In this document: piece after piece, positions 47,501-60,680 of the stretch
How the letters are laid out: each line of letters begins with the position of its first letter
How positions within the stretch are numbered: position 1 is the stretch's first letter
Origin: Luzula sylvatica
Taxonomy: Eukaryota; Streptophyta; Magnoliopsida; Poales; Juncaceae
Direction of reading: 5' to 3'
NCBI GenBank assembly: GCA_946800325.1
Contig: OX326958.1
Location: 71,979,264 to 72,043,263 of the forward strand
Length of the DNA: 64,000 bases
Translations under genes and position numbers: made by a program
Notes under the pieces: model-generated
What the model saw: the letters and a program-made list of their open reading frames with translations, nothing else
What the model was told of the DNA's origin: nothing
The model's database searches: none

Positions 47501-49216
47501 TGGTTTTCTTCAAAAAAAGAAAATTAGTTCGTGATTTTCTTCCAAAACAGAAAATTAGTTTGTGGTTTTCTTCAAAAAAAGGAAATTAGTTTGTGGTTTT
47601 CTTCAAAAAAAGGAAATTAGTTTGTGGTTTTCTTCGTAAAAATAAAAATAAGTTTGTGGTTTTCTTCATAAAAAGAAAATTAGTTCGTGGTTTTCTTCCA
47701 AAAAAGAAAATTAGTATGTGGTTATCTTCAAAAAAAGAAAAATGAGTTTGTGGCTTCCTTCAAAAAAAGAAAAATTAGTTTGTGGTTTTCCTCAAAAAAA
47801 AAAATTAGTTTGTGGTTTTCTTCAAAAAAGACAAATATAGTTTGTAGTTTTCTTCAAAAAAAGGAAAATTAGTTTGTGGTTTTTTTGAAAAAATGAAAAT
47901 TAGTTTGTGGTTTTCTTCCAAAAAAGAAAATTAGTTTGTGGTTTTCTTCAAAAAAAGAAAATTTGTTTGTGGTTTTCTTCAAAAAATGAAAATTAGTTTC
48001 TCGTTTTCTTCAAAAAAAGGAAATCAGTTTGTGGTTTTCTACAAAAAAAGAAAATTAGTTTGTGGTTTTCTTCAAAAAATGAAAAATTAGTTTATGGTTT
48101 TCTTCCAAAAAAGAAAATTAGTTTGTGGTATTCTTCAAAAAAAGAAAATTAGTTTGTGATTTTCTTGCAAAAAAGAAAATTAGTTTGTGGTTTTCTTCAA
48201 AAAAAGAAATTTAGTTTGTGGTTTTCTTCAAAAAAAGAAATTTAGTTTGTGGTTTTCTTCAAAAAAAAGAAAATTAGTTTGTGGTTTTCATCAAAAAAAG
48301 AAAAATCAGTTTGTGGTTTTCTTCAAAAAAAGGAAATTAGTTTGTGGTCATCTTCAAAAAAAAAAATTAGTTTGTGGTTTTCATCAAAAAAAGAAAATTA
48401 GTTTGAGGTTTTCTTCCAAAAAAGAAAATTAGTTCGTGGTTTTCTTCAAAAAAAGAAAAATTAGTTTGTTGTTTTCTTCAAAAAAAGAAAACTCAGTTTG
48501 TGATTTTCTTCAAAAAAAGAAAATTAGTTTGTCTTTTTTTTTCAAAAAAAGAAAAATCAGTTTTTGGTTTTCTTCGAAAAAAGAAAATTAGTTTGTGGCT
48601 TTCATCAAAAAAGGAAAATTAGTTTGTGGTTTTCTTCAAAAAAATAATATTAGTTTGTGGTTTTCAACCAAAAAAGAAAATTAGTTTGGTGTTTTATTCA
48701 AAAAAAGAAAATTAATTTGTGGTTTTCTTCAAAAAATGAAAATTAGTTTGTGTTTTTCTGAAGAAAACCACCAAAAAAGAAAATTAGTTTGTGGTTTTCT
48801 TCAAAAAATTAAAAATTAGTTTGGGGTTTTCTTCAAAAAAAGAAAAATTAGTTTGTGGTTTTCTTCAAAAAAAGAAAATTAGTTTGTGGTTTCCTTCAAA
48901 AAATTAAAAATTAGTTTGTGGTTTTCATCAAAAAAAGAAAAATTAGTTTGTGGTTTTCTTCAAAAAAAGAAATTTAGTTTGTGATTTTCTTCAAAAAAAG
49001 AAATTTAGTTTCTGGTTTTCTTCAAAAAAAGAAAATTAGTTTGTGGTTTTCTTCATAAAAAGAAAATTAGTTTGTGGTTTTCTTCCAAAAAAGAAAATTA
49101 GTATGTGGTTATCTTCAAAAAAAGAAAAATGAGTTTGTGGTTTCCTTCAAAAAAAAAAAAGAAAAATTAGTTTGTGGTTTTCATCAAAAAAAGAAAATTA
49201 GTTTGTGGATTTCTTC
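44565..49216 (+). repeat. 2,326-bp higher-order unit in tandem (two copies)
   Basis: 44,565-46,890 and 46,891-49,216 are head-to-tail copies with only scattered substitutions. The junction at about 46,884-46,892 is chimeric: GGATTTCTTC to the left matches the end of copy 2 at 49,207, and CAACAAAAGAAAAAATAG to the right matches the start of copy 1. Confidence 0.85.
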
Positions 49217-52199
49217 AAAAAAGAAAAATTTAGTTTGTAGTTTTCTTCAAAATAAGGAAAATTAGTTTGTGGTTTTTTTGAAAAAATGAAAATTAGTTTG
49301 TGGTTTTTTTCCAAAAAAGAAAATTAGTTTTTGGTTTTCTTCAAAAAATGAAAATTTGTTTGTGGTTTTCTTCAAAAAAAGAAAATTAGTTTGTAGTTTT
49401 TTTCAAAAAATGAAAATTAGTTTCTCGTTTTCTTCAAAAAAAGGAAATCAGTTCGTGGTTTTCTTCAAAAAAAGAAAATTAGTTTGTGGTTTTCTTCAAA
49501 AAATGAAAAATTAGTTTATGGTCTTCTTCCAAAAAAGAAAATTGGTTTGTGGTATTCTTCAAAAAAAGAAAATTAGTTTGTGATTTTCTTGCAAAAAAGA
49601 AAATTAGTTTGTGGTTTTCTTCAAAAAAAGAAAATTAGTTTGTGGTTTTCTTCAAAAAAATAAATTTAGTTTGTGGTTTTCTTCAAAAAAATAAAATTAG
49701 TTTGTGGTTTTCTTCAAAAAAAGAAAATTAGTTTGTGCTTTTCATCCAAAAATGAAAATTAGTTTGTGGTTTTCATCAAAAAAATAATATTAGTTTGTGG
49801 TTTTCATCATAAAAAGAAAATTAGTTTGTGGTTTTCTTAAAAAAAGAAAATTAGTTTGTGGTTTTCTTTAAAAAAAGAAAAATTAGTTTGTGGTTTTCTT
49901 AAAAAAATGAAAATTAGTTTGTGGTTTTCTTCAAAAAAAGAAAATTTGTTTGTGGTTTTCTTCAAAAAAAGAAAATTAGTTTGTGGTTTTCTTCAAAAAA
50001 ATAAAAAATATTTTGTGGTTTTCTTCAAAAAAAAGAAATTAGTTTGATGTTTTCTTCAAGAAATTAAAATTAGTGTGTGATTTTCTTCAAAAAATGAAAA
50101 TTAGTTTGTGGTTTTCTTCCAATAAAGAAAATTAGTTTGTGGTTTTCTTCAAAAAGAAAAAAATTAGATTGTGGGTTTCTTCAAAAAAAGAAAATTAGTT
50201 TGTGGTTTTTTTCAAAAAAAGAACAATGAGTTTGTGGTTTTCTTCAAAAAAAGATAAATCAGTTTGTGGTTATCTTCAAAAAAAAAAATTAGTTTGTGGT
50301 TTTCATCAAAAAAAGAAAATTAGTTTGAGGTTTTCTTCCAAAAAAGAAAATTAGTTCGTGGTTTTCTTCAAAAAAAGAAACATTAGTTTGTTGTTTTCTT
50401 CAAAAAAAGAAAACTCAGTTTGTGATTTTCTTCAAAAAAAGAAAATTAGTTTGTGGTTTTTTTCAAAAAAACAAAAATCAGTTTGTGGTTTTCTTCGAAA
50501 AAAGAAAATTAGTTTGTGGCTTTCATCAAAAAAGGAAAATTAGTTTGTGGTTCTCTTCAAAAAAATTATATTAGTTTGTGGTTTTCAACCAAAAAAGAAA
50601 ATTAGTTTGTTGTTTTATTCAAAAAAAGAAAATTAGTTTGTGGTTTTCATCAAAAAATGAAAATTAGTTTGTGTTTTTCTGAAGAAAACCACCAAAAAAG
50701 AAAATTAGTTTGTGGTTTTCTTCAAAAAATTAAAAATTAGTTTGTGGTTTTCTTCAAAAAAAGAAAAATTAGTTTGTGGTTTTCTTCAAAAAAAGAAAAT
50801 TAGTTTGTGGTTTTCTTCAAAAAAATTATATTAGTTTGTGGTTTTCAACCAAAAAAGAAAATTAGTTTGTTGTTTTATTCAAAAAAAGAAAATTAGTTTG
50901 TGGTTTTCTTCAAAAAATGAAAATTAGTTTGTTGTTTTCATCAAAAAAGGAAAATTAGTTTATGGTTCTCTTCAAAAAAATTATATTAGTTTGTGGTTTT
51001 CAACCAAAAAAGAAAATTAGTTTGTTGTTTTATTCAAAAAAAGAAAATTAGTTTGTGGTTTTCTTCAAAAAATGAAAATTAGTTTGTGTTTTTCTGAAGA
51101 AAACCACCAAAAAAGAAAATTAGTTTGTGGTTTTCTTCAAAAAATTAAAAATTAGTTTGTGGTTTTCATCAAAAAAAGAAAAAATAGTTTGTGGTTTTCT
51201 TCAAAAAAAGAAATTTAGTTTTATGATTTTCTTAAAAAAAAGTAATTTAGTTTCTGGTTTTCTTCAAAAAAAGAAAATTAGTTTGTGGTTTTCTTCAAAA
51301 AAAGAAAAATCAGTTTGTGGTTTTCTTCAAAAAAAGGAAATTAGTTTGTGGTTTTCTTCAAAAAAAATAAATTAGTTTGTGGTTTTCATCAAAAAAAGAA
51401 AATTAGTTTGAGGTTTTCTTCCAAAAAAGAAAAATTAGTTTGTGGTTTTCATCAAAAAAATAAAAATTAGTTTGTGGTTTTCTTCAAAAAAAGAAAAATC
51501 AGTTTGTGATTTTCTTCAAAAAAAGAAAATTAGTTTGTGGTTTTTTTCAAAAAAAGAAAAATCAATTTGTGGTTTTCTTCGAAAAAAGAAAATTAGTTTG
51601 TGGCTTTCATCAAAAAAGGAAAATTAGTATTTGGTTTTCTTCAAAAATAAAATATTAGTTTGTGGTTTTCAACCAAAAAAGAAAATTAGTTTATGGTTTT
51701 ATTCAAAAAAAGAAAATTAGTTCGTGGTTTTCTTCAAAAAAAGAAAATTAGTTTGTGTTTTTCTGAAGAAAACCACCAAAAAAGAAAATTAGTTTGTGGT
51801 TTTCTTCAAAAAAAAAAATTTAGTTTGTGGTTTTGTTCAAAAAAAGAAATTCGTTTGTGGTTTTCTTCAAATAAAGAATATTAGTTTTTGGTTTTCTTCA
51901 AAAAATGAAAAATTAGTTTGTGGTTTTCTTCAGCAAAAGAAAAAATAGTTTGTGGTTTTGTTCAAAAAAAGAAATTAGTTTGTGGTTTTCTTCAAAAAAA
52001 GAAAATTTGTTTGTTGTTTTCATCAAAAAAAGAAAAATCAGTTTGTGGTTTTCTTCAAACAAAGAAAAATTAGTTTGTGGTTTTCTTCAAAAAAAAAAAA
52101 TTAGTTTGTGGTTTTCTTCAAAAAAGAAAAATTAGTTTCTAGTTTTCTTCAAAAAAAGGAAAATTAGTTTGTTGTTTTTTAGAAAAAATGAAAATTAGT

Positions 52200-53790
52200 T
52201 TGTGGTATTCTTCAAAAAAAGAAAATTAGTTTGTGGTATTCTTAAAAAAAAGAAAATTAGTTTGTGATTTTCTTCCAAAAAAGAAAAGTAGTTTGTTATT
52301 TTCATCAAAAATAGGAAATTAGTTTGTGGTTTTCTTCAAAAAAAGGAAATTAGTTTGTGGTTTTCTTCATAAAAATAAAAATAAGTTTGTGGTTTTCTTC
52401 ATAAAAAGAACATTAGTTTGTGGTTTTCTTCCAAAAAAGAAAATTTGTATGTGGTTATCTTCAAAAAAAGAAAAATGAGTTTGTGGTTTCCTTAAAAAAA
52501 AAAAAAGAAAAATTAGTTTGGGGTTTTCATCAAAAAAAGAAAATTAGTTTGTGGTTTTCTTCAAAAAAGAAAAATTAGTTTGTAGTTTTCTTCAAAATAA
52601 GGAAAATTAGTTTGTGGTTTTTTTGAAAAAAAGAAAATTAGTTTGTGGTTTTCTTCCAAAAAAGAAAATTAGTTTGTGGTTTTCTTCAAAAAATGAAAAT
52701 TTGTTTGTGGTTTTCTTCAAAAAAAGAAAATTAGTTTGTGGTTTTCTTCAAAAAATGAAAATTAGTTTCTTGTTTTCTTCAAAAAAAGGAAATCAGTTTT
52801 TGGTTTTCTTCAAAAAAATAAAATTAGTTTGTGGTTTTCTTCAAAAAATGAAAAATTAGTTTATGGTTTTCTTCCAAAAAAGAAAATTAGTTTGTGGTAT
52901 TCTTCAAAAAAAGAAAATTAGTGTGTGATTTTCTTGCAAAAAAGAAAATTAGTTTGTGGTTTTCTTCAAAAAAAAAAAATTAGTTTGTGGTTTTCTTCAA
53001 AAAAAGAAAATTAGTTTGTGGTATTCTTAAAAAAAAGAAAATTAGTTTGTGATTTTCTTCCAAAAAAGAAAAGTAGTTTGTGATTTTCATCAAAAAAAGG
53101 AAATTAGTTTGTGGTTTTCTTCAAAAAAAGGAAATTAGTTTGTGGTTTTCTTCATAAAAATAAAAATAAGTTTATGGTTTTCTTCATAAAAAGAACATTA
53201 GTTTGTGGTTTTCTTCCAAAAAAGAAAATTTGTATGTGGTTATCTTCAAAAAAAGAAAAATGAGTATGAGGTTTCCTTAAAAAAAAAAAAAGAAAAATTA
53301 GTTTGTGGTTTTCATCAAAAAAAGAAAATTAGTTTGTGGTTTTCTTCAAAAAAGAAAAATTAGTTTGTAGTTTTCTTCAAAATAAGGAAAATTAGTTTGT
53401 GGTTTTTTTGAAAAAAAGAAAATTAGTTTGTGGTTTTCTTCCAAAAAAGAAAATTAGTTTGTGGTTTTCTTCAAAAAATGAAAATTTGTTTGTGGTTTTC
53501 TTCAAAAAAAGAAAATTAGTTTGTGGTTTTCTTCAAAAAATGAAAATTAGTTTCTTGTTTTCTTCAAAAAAAGGAAATCAGTTTTTGGTTTTCTTCAAAA
53601 AAATAAAATTAGTTTGTGGTTTTCTTCAAAAAATGAAAAATTAGTTTATGGTTTTCTTCCAAAAAAGAAAATTAGTTTGTGGTATTCTTCAAAAAAAGAA
53701 AATTAGTGTGTGATTTTCTTGCAAAAAAGAAAATTAGTTTGTGGTTTTCTTCAAAAAAAAAAAATTAGTTTGTGGTTTTCTTCAAAAAAA
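52200..53790 (+). repeat. 785-bp tandem duplication
   Basis: The block from about 52.2 to 53.0 kb repeats at +785 bp. Shared rare variants include GTTTCCTTAAAAAAAAAAAAAG, GAACATTAG and TTTCTTGTTTTC. Confidence 0.8.
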
Positions 53791-56700
53791 GAAATTTAGT
53801 TTGTGGTTTTCTTCAAAAAAAGAAAATTAGTTTGTGGTTTTCTTCAAAAAAAGAAAATTAGTTTGTGCTTTTCATCCAAAAATGAAAATTAGTTTGTGGT
53901 TTTCATCAAAAAAATAATATTAGTTTGTGGTTTTCATCATAAAAAGAAAATTAGTTTGTGGTATTCTTCAAAAAAAGAAAATTAGTTTGTGGTTTTCTTT
54001 AAAAAAAGAAAAATTAGTTTGTGGTTTTCTTAAAAAAATGAAAATTAGTTTGTGGTTTTCTTTATAAAAAGAAAATTTGTTTGTGGTTTTCTTCAAAAAA
54101 AGAAAATTAGTTTGTGGTTTTCTTCAAAAAATTAAAAATTATTTTGTGGTTTTCTTCAAAAAAAAGAAATTAGTTTGATGTTTTCTTCAAGAAATTAAAA
54201 TTAGTGTGTGGTTTTCTTCAAAAAATGAAAATTAGTTTGTGGTTTTCTTCCAAAAAAGAAAATTAGTTTGTGGTTTTCTTCAAAAAAAGAAAATTAGTTT
54301 GTGGTTTTCTTCAAAAAAAGAAAAATGAGTTTGTGTTTTTCTTCAAAAAAAGATAAATCAGTTTGTTGTTTTCTTCAAAAAAAGAAAATTCGTTTGTGGT
54401 TTTCTTCAGAAAAAAAAAATTAGTTTGTAGTTTTCTTCAAAAAAAGGAAAATTAGTTTGTGGTTTTTTTGTGAAAAAGAAAATTAGTTTGTGGTTTTCTT
54501 CATAAAAAGAAAATTAGTTTGTGGTTTTCTTCAAAAAATGAAAATTAGTTTGTAGTTTTCTTCAAAAAAAGGAAATTAGTTTGTCATTTTTTTCAAAAAA
54601 AGAAAATTAGTTTGTGATTTTCTTAAAAAAAAGAACAATTAGTTTGTGGTTTTCTTCCAAAAAAAGAAAATTAGTTGGTGGTATTCTTCAAAAAAAGAAA
54701 ATTAGTTTGCGATTTTCTTCCAAAAAAGAAAATTAGTTTGTGGTTTTCTTCAAAAAAATGAAAATTAGTTTTTGGTTTTCTTCAAAAAAATAAATTTAGT
54801 TTGTGGTTTTCTCCAAAAAAGAAAAATTAGTTTGTGGTTTTCTTCCAAAAAAAGAAAATTAGTTTGTGGTATTCTTCAAAAAAAGAAAATTAGTTTGTGG
54901 TTTTCATCAAAAAAAGGAAATTAGTTTGTGGTTTTCTTCAAAACAAGGAAATAAGTTTGTGGTTTTCTTCATAAAAAGAAAATTAGTTTGTGGTTTTCTT
55001 CAAAAAAAGAAAATTAGTTTGCGGTTTTCTTAAAAAAAAGAAAATTAGTTTGAGGTTTTCTTAAAAAAAAGAAATTTAGTTTGTGATTTTCTCCAAAAAA
55101 AGAAAATTAGTTTTTGGTTTTCTTCAAAAAAAGAAAATTAGTTTTTGGTTTTCTTCAAAAAAAGAAAATTAGTTTGTGGTTTTCTTCAAAAAATGAAAAA
55201 TTAGTTTGTGGTTTTCTTCAAAAAAAGGAAATTAGTTTCTGGTTTTCTTCAAAACAATTAAAATTAGTGTGTGGTTTTCTTCAAACAATTAAAATTAGTT
55301 TGTGGATTTCTTCCAAAAAATAAAATTAGTTTGTTGTTTTCTTCAAAAAAAGAAAATTAGTTTGTGGGTTTCTTCAAAAAACGAAAATTAGTTTGTGGTT
55401 TTCTTCAAAAAAAGAAAAATGAGTTTGTGGTTTTCTTCAAAAAAAGAAAAATCAGTTTGTGGTTTTCTTCAAAAAATGGAAATTAGTTTGTGGTTTTCTT
55501 CAAAAAAAGGAAATTAGTTTGTGGTTTTCTTCATAAAAAGAAAATTAGTTTGTGGTTTTCTTCCAAAAAAGGAAATTAGTTTGTGGTTTTCTTCAAAAAA
55601 GGAAATTAGTTTGTGGTTTTCTTCCAAAAAAGAAAATTAGTTTGTGGTTTTCTTCAAATAAGGAAATTAGTTTGTTGTTTTCTTCCAAAAAAGAAAATTA
55701 GTTTGTGGTTTTCTTCAAAAATAGAAAATTAGTTTGAGGTTTTCTTCAAAAAATAGAAATTTAGTTTGTGATTTCCTTAAAAAAAAGAAAATTAGTTTTT
55801 GGTTTCCTTCAAAAAAAGAAAATTAGTTTGTGGTTTTCTTCAAAAAAAAAAAATTAGTTTGTGGTTTTCTTCAAAAAAATGAAAAATTAGTTTGTGGTTT
55901 TCTTCAAAAAAAGAAAATTTGTTTGTGGTTTTCTTCAAAAAAAGGAAATTAGTTTGTGGTTTTCTTCAAAAAAATTAAAATTAGTTCGTGGTTTTAGTCC
56001 AAAAAAGAAAATTAGTTTGTGGTTTTCTCCAAAAAAATAAAATTAGTTTGTGGTTTTCTTCAAAAAAAGAAAATTAGGTTGTTGTTTTCTTCAAAAAAAG
56101 AAATTTAGTTTTTGGTTTTCTTCAAAAAAAGAAAAATTAGTTTGTGGTTTTCTTCAAAAAAAGAAAATTAGTTTGTGGTTTTCGTCAAAAAAAGAAAATT
56201 AGTTTGTGGTTTTCTTCAAAAAAATAAAAATTAGTTTGTGGTTTTCTTCAAAAAAAGAAAATTAGTTTGTGGTTTTCTTCCAAAAAAGAAAATTAGTTTC
56301 TGGTTTTCTTCAAAAAAAGAAAATTAGTTTGTGGTCTTCTTCTAAAAAAGAAAATTAGTTTGTGGTTTTCTTCAAAAAAAGAAAATTAGTTTGTGGTCTT
56401 CTTCTAAAAAAGAAAATTAGTTTGTGGTTTTCTTCAAAAAAAGAAAAATTAGTTTATGGTGTTCATCAAAAAAAGAAAATTAGTTTATGGTTTTCTTCAA
56501 AAAAAGAAAAATTAGTTTATGGTGTTCATCAAAAAAAGAAAATTAGTTTGTGGTTTTTTGAAGAAAACCACAAAAAAAGAAAACTAGTTTGTGGTGTTCA
56601 TCAAAAAAAGAAAATTCGTTTGTGGTTTTCTTCAAAAAAAGAAAATTAGTTTGTGGTTTTCTTAAAAAAATGAAAAATTAGTTTGTGGTTTTCTTCAAAA

Positions 56701-59700
56701 AAAGGAAAATAAGTTTGTGGTTTTCTTCAAAAAAATGAAAATTAGTTTGTGGTTTTCTTCAAAAAATGAAAATTAATTTGTGGTTTTCTTCAAAAAAAGA
56801 AAATTAGTTTGTGGTTTTCTTCAAAAAAAGAAAATTAGTTTGTGGTTTTTTGAAGAAAACCACAAAAAAAGAAAATTGGTTTGTTTCAAAAAAAGAAACT
56901 TAGTTTGTGGTTTTCTTCCAAAAAAGAAAAATTAGTTTGTGGTTTTCTTCAAAAAAAGAAAATTAGTTTGTGGTTTTTTAAAAAAAAAAAAAATTAGTTT
57001 GTGGTTTTCATCAAAAAATTAAAGAAAAATCAGTTTGTCGTTTTCTTGAAACAAAGAAAATTAGTTTGTGGTTTTCTTCAAAAAAAGAAAAAATCAGTTT
57101 GTTGTTTTCTTCGAAAAAAGAAAATTAGTTTGTGTCTTTCATCAAAAAAAGAAAATTAGTTTTTGGTTTTCTTCAAAAAAATAATATTAGTTTGTGGTTT
57201 TGATCCAAAAAAGAAAATTAGTTTGTTGTTTTTTTCAAAAAAATAAAATTAGTTTGTGGTTTTCTTCAAAAAAAGAAAATTAGTTTGTGTTTTTCTGAAG
57301 AAAACCACCAAAAAAGAAAATTAGTTTGTGGTTTTCTTCAAAAAATGAAAAATTAGTTTGTGGTTTTGTTCAAAAAAAGAAAAATTAGTTTGTGGTTTTC
57401 TTCAAAAAAACAAAATTAGTTTGTGGTTTTCTTAAAAAAAAGAAAAATTAGTTTGTGGTTTTCTTGAAAAAAAGAAAAATCAGTTTGTGGTTTTCTTGAA
57501 ACAAAGAAAATTAGTTTGTGGTTTTCTTCAAAAATAGAAAAATCAGTTTGTTGTTTTCATCGAACAAAGAAAATTAGTTTGTGGCTTTCATCAAAAAAAG
57601 AAAATTAGTTTTTGGTTTTCTTCAAAAAAATAATATTAGTTTGTGGTTTTGATCCAAAAAAGAAATTTAGTTTGTTGTTTTTTTCAAAAAAATAAAATTA
57701 GTTTGTGGTTTTCTTCAAAAAAAAGAAAATTAGTTTGTGGTCTTCAGAAGAAAACCACCAAAAATGAAAATTAGTTTGTGGTATTCTTCAAAAAATATAA
57801 AATTAGTTTGTGGTTTTCTTCAAAAAAAGAAAAATTAGTTTGTGGTTTTCTTCAAAAAAAGAAAATTTGTTTGTGGTCTTCTTCAAAAAAAGAAAATTAG
57901 TTTGTGGTTTTCTTCAATAAAATAAAAATTAGTTTGTGGTTTTCTTCAAAAAAAGAAAAATTAGTTTGTGGTGTTCATCAAAAAAAGAAAATTAGTTTGT
58001 GGTTTTCTTCAAAAAAAGAAAATTAGTTTATGGTTTTCTTCCAAAAAAGAAAATTAGTTTGTTGTTTTCTTCAAATAAAAAAAAATAGTTCGTGGGTTTC
58101 TTGAAAAAAAGAAAATTAGTTTGTGGTTTTCTTCAAAAAAAGAAAATTAGTTTGTGTTTTTTTGAAGAAATCCACAAAAAAAGAAAATTAGTTTGTTTCA
58201 AAAAAAGAAAATTAGTTTGTGGTTTTCTTCCAAAAAAGACAAATTAGTTTGTGGTTTTCTTCAAAAAAAGAAAATTTGTTTGTGGTTTTTTTCAAAAAAA
58301 ATAAATTAGACTGTATTTTTCTTAAAAAAAACGAAAATTAGTTCGTGGTTTTCTTCAAAAAAAGAAAATTACTTTGTGGTTTTTTTAAAAAAAAATAAAT
58401 TAGTCTGTAATTTTCTTAAAAAAAACGAAAATTAGTTTGTGGTTTTCTTCAAAAAAAAGAAAATTAGTTTGTGATTTTCTTCAAAAAAAAAAAACATAGT
58501 TTGTTGTTTTCTTCAAAAAAAGAAAATTAGTTTGTGGTTTTCATCAAAAAAATAAAATTAGTTTGTGGTTTTTGGAAGAAAACCACAAAAAAAGAAAATT
58601 AGTTTGTTTCAAAAAAAGAAAATTAGTTTGTGGTTTTCTTCCAAAAAAGGAAAATTAGTTTGTGGTTTTCTTAAAAAAAAGAAAATTAGTTTGTGGTTTT
58701 CTTCAAAAAAAGAAAATTAGTTTGTGGTTTTTATCAAAAAAAGAAAATTAGTTTGTGGTTTTCTTCAAAAAAGAAAAGAAAATAAGTTTGAGATTTTCTT
58801 CAAAAAAAAAAAACTTAGTTTGTGGTTTTCTTCAAAAAAAGAAATTTTGTATGTGGTGTTTTGAAGAAAACCACAAAAAAAGAAAATTAGTTTGTGGTTT
58901 TCTTCAAAAAAAGGAAATTAGTTTGTGGTTTTCTTCAAAAAAAGAAAAATTAGGTTGTGGTTTTCTTCAAAAAAAGAAAATCAGTTTGTGGTTTTCTTAA
59001 ACAAAAGAAAATTAGTTTGTGGTTTTCTTCAACAAAAGAAAAAATAGTTTGTGGTTTTGTTCAAAACAAGAAATTAGGTTGTGGTTTTCTTCAAATAAAG
59101 AAAATTAGTTTGGGGTTTTCTTCAAAAACAGAAAATTAGTTTGTAGTTTTCTTCAACAAAAGAAAAAATAGTTTGTGGTTTTGTTCAAAAAAAGAAATTA
59201 GTTTGTGGTTTTGTTCAAAAAATGAAAATTAGTTTGTGGTTTTCTTCAACAAAAGAAAAAATAGTTTGTGGTTTTCTTCAAAAAAAGAAAATTAGTTTGT
59301 GGTTTTCATCAAAAAAAGGAAATTAGTTTGTGGTTTTCTTCAAAAAAAGGAAATTAGTTTGTGGTTTTCTTCAAAAAAATAAAAATTAGTTTGTGGTTTT
59401 CTTGAAAAAAATATTAATTAGTTTGTGTTTTTCTTCAAAAAAAGAAAATTAGTTTGTGGTTTTCTTCAAAAAAGAAAATTAGTTTGTGGTTTTCTTCAAA
59501 AAAAAAAAAAATAAGTGTGTGGGTTTCTTCAAAAAAAGAAAATTAGTTTGTGGTTTTCTTCCAAAAAAGAAAAATTAGTTTGTTGTTTTCTTCAAAAAAA
59601 GAAAATAAGTTTGTGGTTTTTTTAAAAAAAAAAGAAAATTAGTTTGTCGTTTTCTTCAAAAAAAAAAAAAAAATTAGTTTGTGGTTTTCTTCAAAAAAAG

Positions 59701-59829
59701 AAAATAAGTTTGTGGTCTTCTTAAAAAAAAAAGAAAATTAGTTTGTGATTTTATTCAAAAAAAGAAAATTAGTTTGTGGTTTTCTTAAAAAAAAGAAAAT
59801 TAGTTTGTGGTTTTCTTCAAAAATAGTAA

Positions 59830-60680
59830 ATTAGTTTGTGTTATTTTGAAGAAAACCACAAAAAAAGATAATTAGTTTGTGGTTTTCTTAAAAAAATGAA
59901 AAATTAGTTTGTGGTTTTCGTCAAAAAATGAAAAATTAATTTGTGGTTTTCTTGCAAAAAAAAATCAGTTTGTGGTTTTCTTCAAAAAAAGAAAATTAGT
60001 TTGTGGTCTTCTTAAAAAATAGAAAATTAGTTTGTTGTTTTCTTCGAAAAAAGAAAATTAGTTTGTTATTTTCATCAAAAAATGAAAATTAGTTTGTGAT
60101 TTTCTTCAAAAAAATAATATTAGTTTGTGGTTTTCATCCAAAAAATAAAATTAGTTTGTGGTTTTCTTCAAAAAAAGAAAATTAGTGTGTGGTTTTCTTC
60201 AAAAAAAGAAAATTAGTTTGTGTTTTTTTGAAGAAAACCACAAAAAAAGAAAATTAGTTTGTGGTTTTCTTAAAAAAATGAAAAATTAGTTTGTGGTTTT
60301 CTTCAAAAAATGAAAAATTAGTTTGTGGTTTTCTTCAAAACAAGAAATTTAGTTTGTGGTTTTCTTCATAAAAAGAAAATTCAGTTTGTGGTTTTCTTCA
60401 AAAAAATAATATTAGTTTGTGGTTTTCATCCAAAAAAGAAAATTAGTTTGTGGTTTTCTTCAAAAAAAGAAAATTAGATTGTGTTTTTTTGAAGAAAACC
60501 ACAAAAAAGGAAAATTACTTTGTGGTTTTCTTAAAAAAATGAAAAATTAGTTTGTGGTTTTCTTCAAAAAAAGAAAAATTAGTTTGTGGTTTTCTTCAAA
60601 AAATGAAAATTAGTTTGTGGTTTTCTTCAAAAAAAGAAAATTAGTTTGTGGTTTTCTTCAAAAAAAGAAAAATTAGTTTG
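59830..60680 (+). repeat. Block duplicated at the right edge (offset about 3.32 kb)
   Basis: Recurs from about 63,150 to the window end. Shared rare variants include GTTTGTGTTATTTTGAAG, GTTTGTTATTTTCATC (60,061 and 63,379) and CAAAACAAGAAATTTAG. Confidence 0.75.
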
